Assembly: GCF_042432495.1 (NCBI RefSeq)
Contig: NZ_JBHLXC010000006.1
Location: 310,001-374,000, forward strand
Length of the DNA: 64,000 nucleotides
DNA from: Pseudochelatococcus lubricantis
Lineage (GTDB): Bacteria; Pseudomonadota; Alphaproteobacteria; Rhizobiales; Beijerinckiaceae
Direction of reading: 5' to 3'
The notes beneath the pieces are model-generated. The model did not search any database. It saw only the letters and a program-made list of their open reading frames with translations, and had not been told where the DNA came from. Positions 38,669 through 47,078 of the stretch are shown here, in pieces (within the stretch, counting starts at the first letter, position 1; each line of letters opens with the position of its first letter). The position numbers and the translations under genes are program-made.

Positions 38669-39442
38669 CTATCCACGAAGCCCGTGGAACAGGCCGGCGT
38701 AGCGCGTCATGGTCGGCTCGTGGGTAAAGTCGATCTGCAGGGGCGTGACCGAGATGCGGTTGTTGCGGACCGCCCACAAATCCGTGCCGTCGACGGGCTC
38801 ATGCGGATTGCGCGCGCCCATCAGCCAGTAATACGGCTTGTTGCGGCCGTCCAGCCGCTCCTCGACCTTCAGCAGCGCGAGGTTGCGCCGCCCCTGCGCC
38901 GTGACCGCGATGCCGGCGACCTGCTCGGGCGCGCAGCTCGGGAAGTTCACGTTGACCAGAATGCCCGGCTCGATCCCGGCCTTCACCACGCGGCGGACAA
39001 CCTCGCCCGCATGGGTGGCGCTGCAGTCCCAATTGGCGTCACCGCGCCCGCCGGGACCGTACACCTGCGACAGGGCAATGGAGGGAATGCCGAGGATGGC
39101 TCCCTCCATCGCGCCGGCCACCGTGCCGGAATAGATGACGTCCTCGGCGACGTTCTGGCCGATGTTGATGCCGGACAGCACCAGGTCTGGCAGCACATCC
39201 TTGAAGAGATGACGCACGGCCATGATGACGCAGTCGGTGGGCGTGCCGGATACGGCGAACCGTTGCCCGCCCAGATCGCGCAGCCGCAGCGGATCGTGTA
39301 GCGACAGCGAATGCGATACGCCGCTCTGATCGGTCTCGGGCGCGACGACCCATACATCGTCGGACAGCTCGGCCGCCACCCGCGCCAGTATGGCGATTCC
39401 CTCGGCGTTGATTCCGTCGTCGTTGGTCACGAGAATGCGCAT
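38669..39442 (-). CDS. surE: 5'/3'-nucleotidase SurE
   Basis: A 257-residue SurE phosphatase. The metal-binding N-terminus MRILVTNDDGINAEGI carries the two essential Asp residues (8 and 9), and VLSGINIGQNVAEDVIYSGTV holds the conserved Ser and Asn ligands. It dephosphorylates nucleoside monophosphates. It lies between serS (35 bp) and pcm (12 bp) in one operon. Confidence 0.96.
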   Translation of the reverse strand: MRILVTNDDGINAEGIAILARVAAELSDDVWVVAPETDQSGVSHSLSLHDPLRLRDLGGQRFAVSGTPTDCVIMAVRHLFKDVLPDLVLSGINIGQNVAEDVIYSGTVAGAMEGAILGIPSIALSQVYGPGGRGDANWDCSATHAGEVVRRVVKAGIEPGILVNVNFPSCAPEQVAGIAVTAQGRRNLALLKVEERLDGRNKPYYWLMGARNPHEPVDGTDLWAVRNNRISVTPLQIDFTHEPTMTRYAGLFHGLRG

Positions 39443-39477
39443 GGCCCGCTCCTTGCCGCCCAGACTTCCATTTCAGC

Positions 39478-40773
39478 TCAGGAAACGGCCTCGATCCGCT
39501 CGATGCCGCCCATGTAGGAGCGCAATGCATCCGGCACCGTGACCGACCCGTCGCCATTCTGCCACGTTTCCATGACGGCGATGAGCGCGCGGCCGACCGC
39601 CGTGCCCGATCCGTTGAGCGTATGCACGAAGCGGGCGCCCTTGCCGAACGTCTTCTCGTCGTCGGGCCGGTAGCGGGCGTTCATGCGGCGCGCCTGAAAA
39701 TCACCGCAGACCGAACAGCTCGAAATCTCACGGTACGCCTGCTGGCCCGGCAGCCAGACCTCGATGTCGTAAGTCTTCTGCGAGGCAAAGCCCATGTCGC
39801 CGGTGCACAGCGTCACCACGCGGTAATGCAGGTCCAGCGCCTTCAGCACGGCCTCCGCGCAGGACAGCAGCCGCTCGTGCTCATCGCGCGATGTTTCGGG
39901 CGTGGTGATCGAGACGAGTTCCACCTTGGTGAACTGATGCTGGCGCAGCATGCCGCGCGTGTCGCGTCCCGCCGCACCAGCCTCACGCCGGAAGCAGGGA
40001 GTAAGCGCCGCGAAGCGCAGCGGCAGCTCGCCCTCCGGCAGGATGATCTCGCGCACGAGATTCGTCAGCGGCACCTCGGCGGTGGGGATGAGCCACTTGT
40101 CGTCGGAGACGGCGAACTGATCGTCGCGGAACTTCGGCAATTGCGCCGTGCCGAACATCGTGTCGTCATGCACCAGCAGCGGCGGATTCACTTCCGTGTA
40201 GCCGTGGTGTTGCGTGTGGATGTCAAGCATGAACTGGCCGATGGCGCGCTCCAGCCGGGCGAGGTGCCCCTTGAGCACGACGAAGCGCGATCCGGACAGC
40301 TTCGCCGCCGTCTCGAAGTCCATCTGCCGCAGGTCCTCGCCGAGTTCGAAGTGCTGGCGTGGCGCGAAATCGAACTCCCGGCGCGTACCGAAGACGTGAT
40401 GCACGACATTGGCGCTTTCGTCCGGACCATCCGGCACCTCGGCGAGCGGCGTGTTCGGCAGGGCTGCGAGAACCTCATCCAGTTCCGCGATGGCGGCCTT
40501 CTGGGCCTCTTCCGCCTCCTGCATGGCTTCCTTGAGGGAGGCGACCTCGGCCATCAGCGCCTGCGCCCGCTCCTCGTCCCGGGCGGCCTTGGCCTGACCG
40601 ACCTCCTTCGACAGCGCGTTGCGCTTCTCCTGAAGCACCTGCAGCGAGGCGATGGCGGACTTGCGCCGTTCGTCGATCGCAACGATGGATTGCGCCACCG
40701 CCGGCAGCCCCCGCCGCCCCAGCGCCGCATCGAAGCCTTCGGAGTTATCGCGAATGATACGGATGTCGTGCAT
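39478..40773 (-). CDS. serS: Serine--tRNA ligase
   Basis: A 431-residue class II synthetase. It has an N-terminal tRNA-binding coiled coil (residues about 25-110), motif 2 (LTPCFRREAGAAGRDTRGMLRQHQF, read in two parts) and motif 3 (NGSGTAVGRALIAVMETWQ). ATG 40773 begins the family N-terminus MHDIRIIRDN. It lies between tatC and surE, an order conserved in alphaproteobacteria. Confidence 0.96.
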   Translation of the reverse strand: MHDIRIIRDNSEGFDAALGRRGLPAVAQSIVAIDERRKSAIASLQVLQEKRNALSKEVGQAKAARDEERAQALMAEVASLKEAMQEAEEAQKAAIAELDEVLAALPNTPLAEVPDGPDESANVVHHVFGTRREFDFAPRQHFELGEDLRQMDFETAAKLSGSRFVVLKGHLARLERAIGQFMLDIHTQHHGYTEVNPPLLVHDDTMFGTAQLPKFRDDQFAVSDDKWLIPTAEVPLTNLVREIILPEGELPLRFAALTPCFRREAGAAGRDTRGMLRQHQFTKVELVSITTPETSRDEHERLLSCAEAVLKALDLHYRVVTLCTGDMGFASQKTYDIEVWLPGQQAYREISSCSVCGDFQARRMNARYRPDDEKTFGKGARFVHTLNGSGTAVGRALIAVMETWQNGDGSVTVPDALRSYMGGIERIEAVS

Positions 40774-40854
40774 GACGTTCCCGAACGGCGGCGCGGGCGC
40801 ACCGCCTCTCCTTAATCTGCCTGCCTCGCCCATGCCGGACGGGTGCGCGGCGGA

Positions 40855-41691
40855 CTATCCGTCCTGCCGCGCGGCATCCGCCGCAGCGCGTTTCTTCTCG
40901 GTCAGACGAACCGAGACGATGGAAAGCTCGTAAAGGAGCAACGTCGGCACCGCAAGCGCGATCTGGCTGATGATGTCCGGCGGGGTCAGCACGGCCGCGA
41001 CCGCGAACACGATGACGATGGCGTAGCGACGTTTCGACGTGAGGAAAGCGGAATCGATCACCCCCGCCCGTGCCAGCAGATTGAGAATCACAGGCAACTG
41101 GAAACAGATGCCGAAGGCCAGAATCAGCGTCGTGATCAGCGACAGGTACTCACTCACCTTGGGCAGGAGCTGGATAGCCGCCTGCCCGGCCTCCGCCACC
41201 TGCTGCTGGCCGAGCGAAAAGCGCATGACGATCGGCATCGCGATGAAGTACACCACCAGCGCGCCAAGCACGAAGAAGAACGGCGTGGCATAAAGATAAG
41301 GCAGGAAGGCCTGGCGCTCGTTCTTGTAGAGCCCCGGCGCGACGAACTTGTAGATCTGGATGGCGACCACCGGGAACGACAAGAACGCCGCGCCGAAGGC
41401 CGCGATCTTGATCTGGGTGAACAGGTATTCGAGCGGCGCCGTATAGATAAGACGCACGTCCGCCCCCTCGCCCGCCGCGAAAATATAGGGCCAGACCAGA
41501 ATATTATAGATCTGCTTCGCGAAGGCAAACGACAGGAAGAACATCACGATGAAGGCCAGCATGGCCTTGATCAGGCGCGAGCGAAGCTCGATGAGATGAT
41601 CGATGAGAGGCGCGCGGGATGCCTCGATCTCGTCTTCGTCTGAAGGATGGGCGTTCACGTCATCGCTCGCTCGGGTCACTTGCGTACTCAT
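40855..41691 (-). CDS. tatC: Sec-independent translocase subunit TatC
   Basis: A 278-residue polytopic protein with six helices. The signal-peptide-binding N-terminal region is IDHLIELRSRLIKAMLAFI, and QVAEAGQAAIQLLPKVSEYLSL leads into LAFGICFQLPVILNLL. TatC recognises twin-arginine signals of folded proteins. Its start overlaps the tatB stop (ATGA), so production of both is coupled. Confidence 0.96.
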   Translation of the reverse strand: MSTQVTRASDDVNAHPSDEDEIEASRAPLIDHLIELRSRLIKAMLAFIVMFFLSFAFAKQIYNILVWPYIFAAGEGADVRLIYTAPLEYLFTQIKIAAFGAAFLSFPVVAIQIYKFVAPGLYKNERQAFLPYLYATPFFFVLGALVVYFIAMPIVMRFSLGQQQVAEAGQAAIQLLPKVSEYLSLITTLILAFGICFQLPVILNLLARAGVIDSAFLTSKRRYAIVIVFAVAAVLTPPDIISQIALAVPTLLLYELSIVSVRLTEKKRAAADAARQDG

Positions 41692-42359
41692 TGGCCGCCC
41701 TCGCTGCCGCCCGGCGGCGTCACGGGGGCAGACGGCCGCTGCTTCCGCCGCGCGGCGGAGCGGGCCGGAAGGGCGGAAAACTTCGTCGCCTTGTAAAGAC
41801 GCGCCGTGCCGGACAACGGACGCGACAGCGGCCTCACCACCTCCTGCGGCGCCGCCACGATCACACGCCGCCCCTTCTTGTGGACGATGCGGGCAAGCGA
41901 CGCCTCCGCGACAAGCGGCGGCCCGGCGGGCGCGGGAACCTCCGGCAGGGGCGCGGAAAACTCACCGGCGCGGGCGGCGGACGGGACCACCGACGCCGCG
42001 TCGAACCAGTCGGCATGGACGGGCGCTGGAGCGGGCACTTCTGTCTTCGTTTCCGCCTTCTGGAGCGCGTCGCGCAGCTCGTCGCGCACCTGCCGCAACG
42101 GATCGAACGCCGTGTTGACCTTGGTATCCATAGCGCGACTTGCGGTGCTCTTCACGTCCCGGACAGTGTCGCGGATTTCGTCTAGTTCCGCCTCGCGCAT
42201 GGCGGCGTTGAACTGCGTCTGGAACTCGCCGGCCATGCGCCGCATCTTGCCGAATGCCTGCCCCACGGTGCGCAGGACACGCGGCAGCTCGCGCGGGCCG
42301 ATGACGACAAGCGCGACGGCTCCCACCAGCAGAAGCTCGCTCCAACTCAGATCAAACAT
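41688..42359 (-). CDS. tatB: Sec-independent translocase subunit TatB
   Basis: 223 residues: one N-terminal helix with the TatB signature MFDLSWSELLLVGAVALVVI and PRELPRVLRTVGQAFGKMRRM, an amphipathic helix, then a long Pro/Ala-rich tail that is variable and longer than the E. coli version. It works with TatC in substrate binding. It lies 110 bp after tatA and overlaps tatC. Confidence 0.94.
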   Translation of the reverse strand: MFDLSWSELLLVGAVALVVIGPRELPRVLRTVGQAFGKMRRMAGEFQTQFNAAMREAELDEIRDTVRDVKSTASRAMDTKVNTAFDPLRQVRDELRDALQKAETKTEVPAPAPVHADWFDAASVVPSAARAGEFSAPLPEVPAPAGPPLVAEASLARIVHKKGRRVIVAAPQEVVRPLSRPLSGTARLYKATKFSALPARSAARRKQRPSAPVTPPGGSEGGQ

Positions 42360-42469
42360 GCCGCGCTCTGTCGTCCCGACGCCGATGACAATTCCGGGAT
42401 GTCACCTCGGAATATCCCTGCAACCAATTGCCGACGCTTGCACATCCGCCCGGTCGGGCGGAAGGCGGT

Positions 42470-42709
42470 TCAGCTCACCTTGTTTTCCTGGGGCGCCGCC
42501 TGGTTCGCCGTTTCCTGATGCGTCACGGGCTTCTGCGCCGCATCGGTGTCCGCAGCCGGCTTGTCGTCATCGGACAGGCCCTTCTTGAACGCCTTGATGC
42601 CCTTCGCGACATCACCCATCAGGTCGGAAATCTTGCCGCGTCCGCCGAAAAGGAGCAGCACGAGGCCACCGACGATGATCCAGTGCCAGATACTGCCAAA
42701 TCCACCCAT
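42470..42709 (-). CDS. tatA: Sec-independent translocase subunit TatA
   Basis: A 79-residue TatA with the short membrane helix WHWIIVGGLVLLLFGGRGKI, the hinge and the amphipathic helix LMGDVAKGIKAFKKGLSDDD. It oligomerises into the Tat pore. It is the first gene of the tatABC-serS-surE-pcm-nlpD run; its divergent neighbour is rpmG. Confidence 0.95.
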   Translation of the reverse strand: MGGFGSIWHWIIVGGLVLLLFGGRGKISDLMGDVAKGIKAFKKGLSDDDKPAADTDAAQKPVTHQETANQAAPQENKVS

Positions 42710-42994
42710 GCCAAATCCTCCCGCAACGAATCAAACACGCACGCCCGCCGCCGCTCTCGACGCATCATCGGTTTAACCTAGGTACGTCAGAAGGCGAAAA
42801 CAAGATTTTCATCGCATCCCGCGATGCGGCGTTTCTTCCTAGGCGGACCGGCGGGGAAAAGCCGCCCGAAGGGAGTTGCGCGCCCTTGACACGGGCCTTG
42901 CGATGCTGCATGTCAATAACATGAATAGCCGGGTTTCCGGCTTTTTGCATTTTTTCGGACGCCCGCCGCGGCGTCACCTGACAGAGGTTACGCC

Positions 42995-43162
42995 ATGGCC
43001 AAGGCCACCACGATCAAGATCAAGCTCGCTTCGACGGCAGGCACGGGTTACTTTTACGTGACGAAGAAGAATTCGCGCACGATGACCGACAAGCTGGCGA
43101 TCAAGAAGTACGATCCCGTCGCGCGCAAGCACGTCGAGTTCAAAGAAACGAAGATCAAGTAA
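42995..43162 (+). CDS. rpmG: 50S ribosomal protein L33
   Basis: A 55-residue basic protein beginning MAKATTIKIKLASTAGTGYF and ending KHVEFKETKIK, full length for bacterial L33 of the cysteine-free type. ATG 42995 has AGAGG 7 bases upstream. A TTGACA hexamer at 42886 may be the -35 element, but no good -10 follows. A terminator closes this single-gene unit. In many Hyphomicrobiales rpmG follows divK-pleD; here it lies about 3.3 kb from divK and is divergent from tatA. Confidence 0.95.
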   Translation: MAKATTIKIKLASTAGTGYFYVTKKNSRTMTDKLAIKKYDPVARKHVEFKETKIK

Positions 43163-43196
43163 GGCTGCCGCTGAGGTAGTTTTGTACTTGCGCCGA

Positions 43197-43227
43197 ATGC
43201 CCCCGCGATGCGCTCCGGGGGCGTTTT
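43197..43227 (+). terminator. Terminator after rpmG
   Basis: A GC stem GCCCCCG / CGGGGGC (7 bp, extended by an A-T and a G-T pair) with a 10-base loop is followed by TTTT, 34 bp after the rpmG stop. Confidence 0.85.
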
Positions 43228-43231
43228 GCGT

Positions 43232-44404
43232 TTACGGTGTCGGCTTGCGGAACGGGGTTTCCCCTTCCAGATAGCACGCTTCCCGCTCCACCGCCGGGCG
43301 CTCCTGCGCCAGATAGTCCGCGACGGCGCGCCGCAGGGCCGGATCGGCGATATCGTGGCAGGAATGGGTCAGCACCGGCCGATAGCCACGCGCCAGTTTA
43401 TGCTCGCCTTGCGCACCCGCCTCCACGCGCGCAAGTCCATTGGCGATGGCGAAATCGATCGCCTGATAATAGCAGACCTCGAAATGCAGGAACGGGTGTT
43501 CCTCGATCGCCCCCCAATGGCGGCCGAACAGCGTATTCTGCCCGATGAAGTTGATGGCGCCCGCAATGTAGCGCCCGGCACGCTTCGCCATGACGAGCAG
43601 CACCCTGTCCGCGAAGGTGCGGCCGATTTCGTCGTAGAAGGCGCGTGTCAGGTAGGGGCGGCCCCATTTGCGGTTGCCGGTGTCCTGATAGAAGGCGAAG
43701 AAGGCGTCCCAGTGCTCCTCGGCGATGTCGCTGCCGCGCAGGTGCTCGACGGTGATCCCCGGCGCCAGCGCCTCACGCCGCTCGCGCCGGATGGTCTTGC
43801 GCCTGCGTGACGCGAGGGCGGACAGAAAGTCCTCGAACGAGCCGAAGCCTTCGTTGAGCCAATGGTACTGGCAATCGATACGCGGCAGGAAACCTGCCTG
43901 CTCCAGCCGTTCCGAATCCGCATTCGTCGTAAAATTGACGTGGATGGACGACGCTCCGGCTTCTTTCCGCAGCGCGCGCAGGCCGCCGATCAGCGCGTCG
44001 CGCGCCTCTTCCTGCGCCGGACCGTCGCGTACCAGCAGGCGCGGCCCGGTCGCGGGCGTGAAGGGCACCGCGACGAGAAGCTTCGGATAGTAGCGCCCCC
44101 CTGCCCGCTCATAGACATCCGCCCAGGCGTGATCGAACACGTATTCGCCTTGAGAGTGGCCTTTCAGATAGCATGGCGCCGTGGCGGCGAGCTTGCCCGC
44201 ATCGTCATGGACGGTCAGGTGCAGCGGCTGCCAGCCCGCGCGCGGCGCGGCGGAGCGCGATTCCTCCAGCGCGCGCAGGAAAGCGTGGCGGACGAAGGGG
44301 TTGTCGGCGTCTTCCCCCGGCGCGTGCCGCGCGCTGTCAAGCGCGCAGGCATCCCATTCTGCGGCGGGAATGGCAGCGATGGCTCCCGCGACGCCGATCT
44401 TCAA
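43232..44404 (-). CDS. GNAT-fold protein, COG3146/DUF482 family
   Basis: 390 residues of the COG3146 (FemAB/GNAT-like) family, with landmarks CYLKGHSQGEYVFDHAWAD, CQYHWLNEGFGSFEDFL, SRRRKTIRRERREAL and HFEVCYYQAIDFAIANGL. The family is predicted to transfer acyl or aminoacyl groups; its substrate is unknown. No ATG fits. TTG 44404 overlaps the stop of the GDPD gene (TTGA) and has GAGGG 9 bases upstream, giving the family N-terminus. It is the last gene of the RidA-GDPD-GNAT operon. Confidence 0.82.
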   Translation of the reverse strand: MKIGVAGAIAAIPAAEWDACALDSARHAPGEDADNPFVRHAFLRALEESRSAAPRAGWQPLHLTVHDDAGKLAATAPCYLKGHSQGEYVFDHAWADVYERAGGRYYPKLLVAVPFTPATGPRLLVRDGPAQEEARDALIGGLRALRKEAGASSIHVNFTTNADSERLEQAGFLPRIDCQYHWLNEGFGSFEDFLSALASRRRKTIRRERREALAPGITVEHLRGSDIAEEHWDAFFAFYQDTGNRKWGRPYLTRAFYDEIGRTFADRVLLVMAKRAGRYIAGAINFIGQNTLFGRHWGAIEEHPFLHFEVCYYQAIDFAIANGLARVEAGAQGEHKLARGYRPVLTHSCHDIADPALRRAVADYLAQERPAVEREACYLEGETPFRKPTP

Positions 44405-45156
44405 GGATGGAAGCCCTCGAAAATGATCTGGTCGGCGAACCGGGCCGCCGCCTCGCGGTCGTCGGGGCTGCGCACCGTCCACGTCAGCACCGGCAGGCCG
44501 AAATGGCGCGCCAGCGCGGGTGTCGTGTGCGGCAGGTCCTTCACATGCCAGGCGATAAAGTCCGGCCGGCTGCGGTCTATGTGGAGGAAGTTCGTCAGCT
44601 CGTGCCGCTGCTCGTCGGAAAGCTCCTGCCACTCGCCGTGCGTATAGGCGGCTTCCGCGACGACGCCGCGCGGGCGATCCGGGGCGAGCGCGCGCAGCGC
44701 CTCCACCACATCCGGATCGAACGACATCAGCGCCACCGGCTCGCTGCGCCGATTCACGATGTCGGCCGTGCGGCGCGTCAGCCGCAGGTCGCCGTCGAAG
44801 CGGCTCTTGATCTCGACGATCAGCGGCACGCGGCCGCCGATCAGGTCGAGATAGGCGTCAAGGGTGACGATACGGTCGGTCGAGCCCTTGTAGGAGAGCG
44901 CGGCGAGTTCCGCTACGCTCAGGTCGTCGACGCGCCCCTGCCCGGTCGTCAGCCTGTCGAGCGTGAAGTCATGGAACACGACGGCCTCGCCATCGGCGGA
45001 GAGCTGCACGTCGCATTCGATGGCGAAACCCGCCCGCGCCGCCACCTGCCCGGCCGTGGGCGTGTTCTCGACCACGCCGAGCGCGGCATCGTGCAAGCCG
45101 CGATGCGCGACCGGCCGGGCGGCGAGCCAATCGGCGGCGGAGGCGGGCGCGCTCAT
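44401..45156 (-). CDS. Glycerophosphodiester phosphodiesterase family protein
   Basis: A 251-residue GDPD TIM barrel. The catalytic and metal residues are visible in AHRGLHD, ENTPTA, ECDVQLSADGEAVVFHD and EIKSRF. It splits glycerophosphodiesters into glycerol-3-phosphate and an alcohol. It has no signal peptide, so it is probably cytoplasmic. It overlaps the ridA-type gene by one base (TGATG) and the GNAT gene by four bases, so the three are cotranslated. Confidence 0.9.
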   Translation of the reverse strand: MSAPASAADWLAARPVAHRGLHDAALGVVENTPTAGQVAARAGFAIECDVQLSADGEAVVFHDFTLDRLTTGQGRVDDLSVAELAALSYKGSTDRIVTLDAYLDLIGGRVPLIVEIKSRFDGDLRLTRRTADIVNRRSEPVALMSFDPDVVEALRALAPDRPRGVVAEAAYTHGEWQELSDEQRHELTNFLHIDRSRPDFIAWHVKDLPHTTPALARHFGLPVLTWTVRSPDDREAAARFADQIIFEGFHP

Positions 45157-45626
45157 CAGGCGACCTCGATCAGGGCTTCGACCTCAACCGCCGCGCCCAG
45201 CGGCAGCTCCGCGACGCCGACGGTGGAGCGGGCGTGACGGCCCGCATCGCCCAGCACGGCGACGACGAGATCGGAGGCGCCGTTCATGACGGGCGCGATC
45301 GCGGTGAAGCCCGGCGCCGCGTTGATGAAGCCGCCGAGGCGCACGACGCGCACGATTCGCGACAGGTCGCCCACGGCAGCCTGCGCCTGGGCCAATACAT
45401 TGATGGCGGCGAGGCGCGCGGCCTCGGCAGCCGTTTCCGGCGCCACGTCGCCGCCGACCTTGCCCTTGTGCGCCGGGTCGATGGTGCCATCGGCGCCCAG
45501 CGGCAACTGGCCGGAAATGACGAGCAGCGACCCCGACTGGACGAACGAGACATAATTGGCGACGGGGATCGCGGGTGTCGGCAGCGCGATGCCGAGTTCG
45601 GCGAGTTTCGTATCGATGGCGCTCAT
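45156..45626 (-). CDS. RidA-family protein (YjgF/YER057c/UK114)
   Basis: A 156-residue RidA-like protein with SFVQSGSLLVISGQLPLGAD, a long middle section ending in NVLAQAQAAVGDLSRIVRVV, and RSTVGVAELPLGAAVEVEAL. The conserved catalytic Arg of true RidA (in the RxxxGVxxLP region) is present. True RidA deaminates reactive enamine/imine intermediates from PLP enzymes; several paralogue subgroups exist, so the activity is not certain. It is the first gene of a three-gene coupled operon. Confidence 0.85.
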   Translation of the reverse strand: MSAIDTKLAELGIALPTPAIPVANYVSFVQSGSLLVISGQLPLGADGTIDPAHKGKVGGDVAPETAAEAARLAAINVLAQAQAAVGDLSRIVRVVRLGGFINAAPGFTAIAPVMNGASDLVVAVLGDAGRHARSTVGVAELPLGAAVEVEALIEVA

Positions 45627-45747
45627 GGCTCGATCTCTCTCTGATTGGCGAACGGGAAAGGCATGCGGACCGGCGCGGCCCACCCCGATGTTTTGACGGA
45701 TCGCGCCCGGCAACACAAGGGTAAACGGGGACGCAGCCGCAGGCCGC

Positions 45748-46056
45748 TCAGAGGGAGCCGGCCGGCGGCCCGGCCAGCCGCGTCTGCGCCTGCGCCACGG
45801 CCTCAGGTGCAATGCCGACATTGGCCGCGAAGGCGACCAGCAGGGTTTCGTCATTGGCGAGATAATCGAGCACCGCCGTGAGGAAACCGGGGTTCGACGC
45901 CGCGCCGCGAATCGTCTCCGGCCCAAGCCCGGTAATCGCGAGAAAGCGGCCAAGCCTCTCCGGCTCGCCGGCCAGAAACGCAAGCGCCGAGATGGCGAGC
46001 GCCTCGGGATCCTGCTGGGCGCCGGCATCTGAGCGCGCGGAGATCGAACGGGGCAT
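45748..46056 (-). CDS. DUF3572 domain-containing protein
   Basis: A 102-residue protein of the alphaproteobacterial DUF3572 family (DPEALAISALAFLAGEPERL, RFLAITGLGPETIRGAASNP, GFLTAVLDYLANDETLLVAF). It is predicted all-helical; its function is unknown. It is typically found divergent from divK, as here, separated by a 377-bp gap that contains a large hairpin. Confidence 0.88.
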   Translation of the reverse strand: MPRSISARSDAGAQQDPEALAISALAFLAGEPERLGRFLAITGLGPETIRGAASNPGFLTAVLDYLANDETLLVAFAANVGIAPEAVAQAQTRLAGPPAGSL

Positions 46057-46433
46057 GATGGAATTCCGCCTTTCATCAATGGGTTGTCGCCGTGCCGCGC
46101 GCCCGGGCGGGCAATGCGTCGGTGAGCGATCCGGTTACATCAAGCATAAGGCATGGAATCGGGAAACGGATACCGTTTTCCGATTCCATTTGATGCATGA
46201 ACCGAAGAGACAGGCCGGACGGCAATTCGACAGCCGGGCCCCTGCCGCTCCGTCGTGCGGCCGCGCCTTCCCCGCCAGCGCCGAATCGCCGGTGGACGGC
46301 GCTGTTTCAGGCGCGGCGCGCTGCGCTTTTCTATTGGAAGAATCGGAAAACACGTCGAATATGCGACTATGCCGCGTGTTCTGGTGTTGTGAATCCGCCA
46401 GTGCGTACCGGCAGAATGGGGCGAGGTTGGGGC
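46057..46433. other. DUF3572/divK divergent intergenic region
   Basis: 377 bases without a gene. It contains a near-perfect long hairpin at 46138-46195. The remaining sequence must hold the two divergent promoters; no motif is convincing. Confidence 0.6.
46138..46195. repeat. Long palindromic hairpin, REP-like element
   Basis: A 17-bp stem (46153-46169 with 46173-46189; 16 Watson-Crick pairs and one G-T) with a 3-base ATA loop is flanked by an outer CATCAA/TTGATG stem and a 9-base left bulge. Its look, a GGAAAACGG-type core bounded by CATG-like ends, recalls the short dispersed palindromes common in Hyphomicrobiales intergenic DNA. Only one copy is seen in the window. Confidence 0.6.
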
Positions 46434-46805
46434 ATGACCAGCACGGTGCTGATCGTCGAGGATAACGAGTTGAACATGAAGCTCTTCGGCGATCTGCTGG
46501 AGGCGCATGGCTATGCCACGCTCAAGGCCACGAACGGCCGCGAGGCCATGGAACTCGCGCGCGATCACAAGCCCGATCTCATCATCATGGACATCCAGCT
46601 GCCGGAAGTTTCCGGTATCGAGGTCACGCAATGGTTGAAGGCCGATGCGGAATTGCGCGCGATTCCCGTCATCGCCGTCACCGCCTTCGCCATGAAGGGC
46701 GACGAGGAGCGAATCCGCGCCAGTGGCTGCGAGGCCTATCTGTCGAAACCGATTTCGGTAGCGAAGTTTCTGGAAACGGTCCGCACCTATAGTCCGGCAC
46801 CCTGA
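46434..46805 (+). CDS. divK: Single-domain response regulator DivK
   Basis: A 123-residue receiver domain with no output domain. The acidic pocket (VEDNE), the phosphorylated Asp53 in IMDIQLPE and the conserved Lys in YLSKPI are visible. The sequence closely fits DivK, which relays cell-fate phosphorylation between PleC/DivJ-type kinases and DivL/CckA in alphaproteobacterial cell-cycle control. ATG 46434 follows GAGG by 8 bases. pleD, the usual next gene, is not here. Confidence 0.92.
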   Translation: MTSTVLIVEDNELNMKLFGDLLEAHGYATLKATNGREAMELARDHKPDLIIMDIQLPEVSGIEVTQWLKADAELRAIPVIAVTAFAMKGDEERIRASGCEAYLSKPISVAKFLETVRTYSPAP

Positions 46806-46863
46806 TTCTCCTGCGTTTCCCGCGGTTCTGTCCATGGGCCGGCAAAGTTCTGCAGCTTAAAGA

Positions 46864-46891
46864 TTTACACCTGATCCAGATCGTTTATAAG
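46864..46891 (+). promoter_or_regulatory. Sigma-70-like promoter after divK
   Basis: TTTACA and TATAAG with a 16-base spacer match the -35 and -10 consensus at 5 of 6 bases each, in an AT-rich patch. No start codon with a ribosome site follows for about 300 bases, so it may drive a noncoding RNA or a long leader of the HIT gene. Confidence 0.45.
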
Positions 46892-46897
46892 TAAGGC

Positions 46898-47010
46898 GTC
46901 AGTTTACCCTACGGAGTGCTCAGGTCCGCCGCATCTCCTGGGTCCGTGGGGTTGCTGGCCGGCGAGCGGCGTGTGCGGTTTCCGCCGCCGCTCCCGGCCA
47001 GCCTCTCTCC
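46898..47010 (+). ncRNA. Candidate small RNA downstream of divK
   Basis: Transcription from the promoter at 46864-46891 would begin near 46898. A very stable hairpin at 46954-47002 (17 pairs of GCTGGCCGG-GAGCGGCG type with one bulged C, plus an inner GCGG/CCGC) would close the RNA, but the following tail is C/T-rich rather than a pure T-run. No known RNA family was recognised. It could instead be the divK terminator or the HIT leader. Confidence 0.3.
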
Positions 47011-47078
47011 CTTTTCCGCCATCACGGTCCGCGCCCCGCGAGGGGCGAAAACGCGGTTTGCCCGTTGACGTTTGCGCG

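Noticed and set aside
46915..46945. Resemblance of TGCTCAGGTCCG to the signal recognition particle RNA core
   Set aside because: The conserved GGAAGGAAGCAGC part that must follow is absent, and the hairpin layout does not fit 4.5S RNA.
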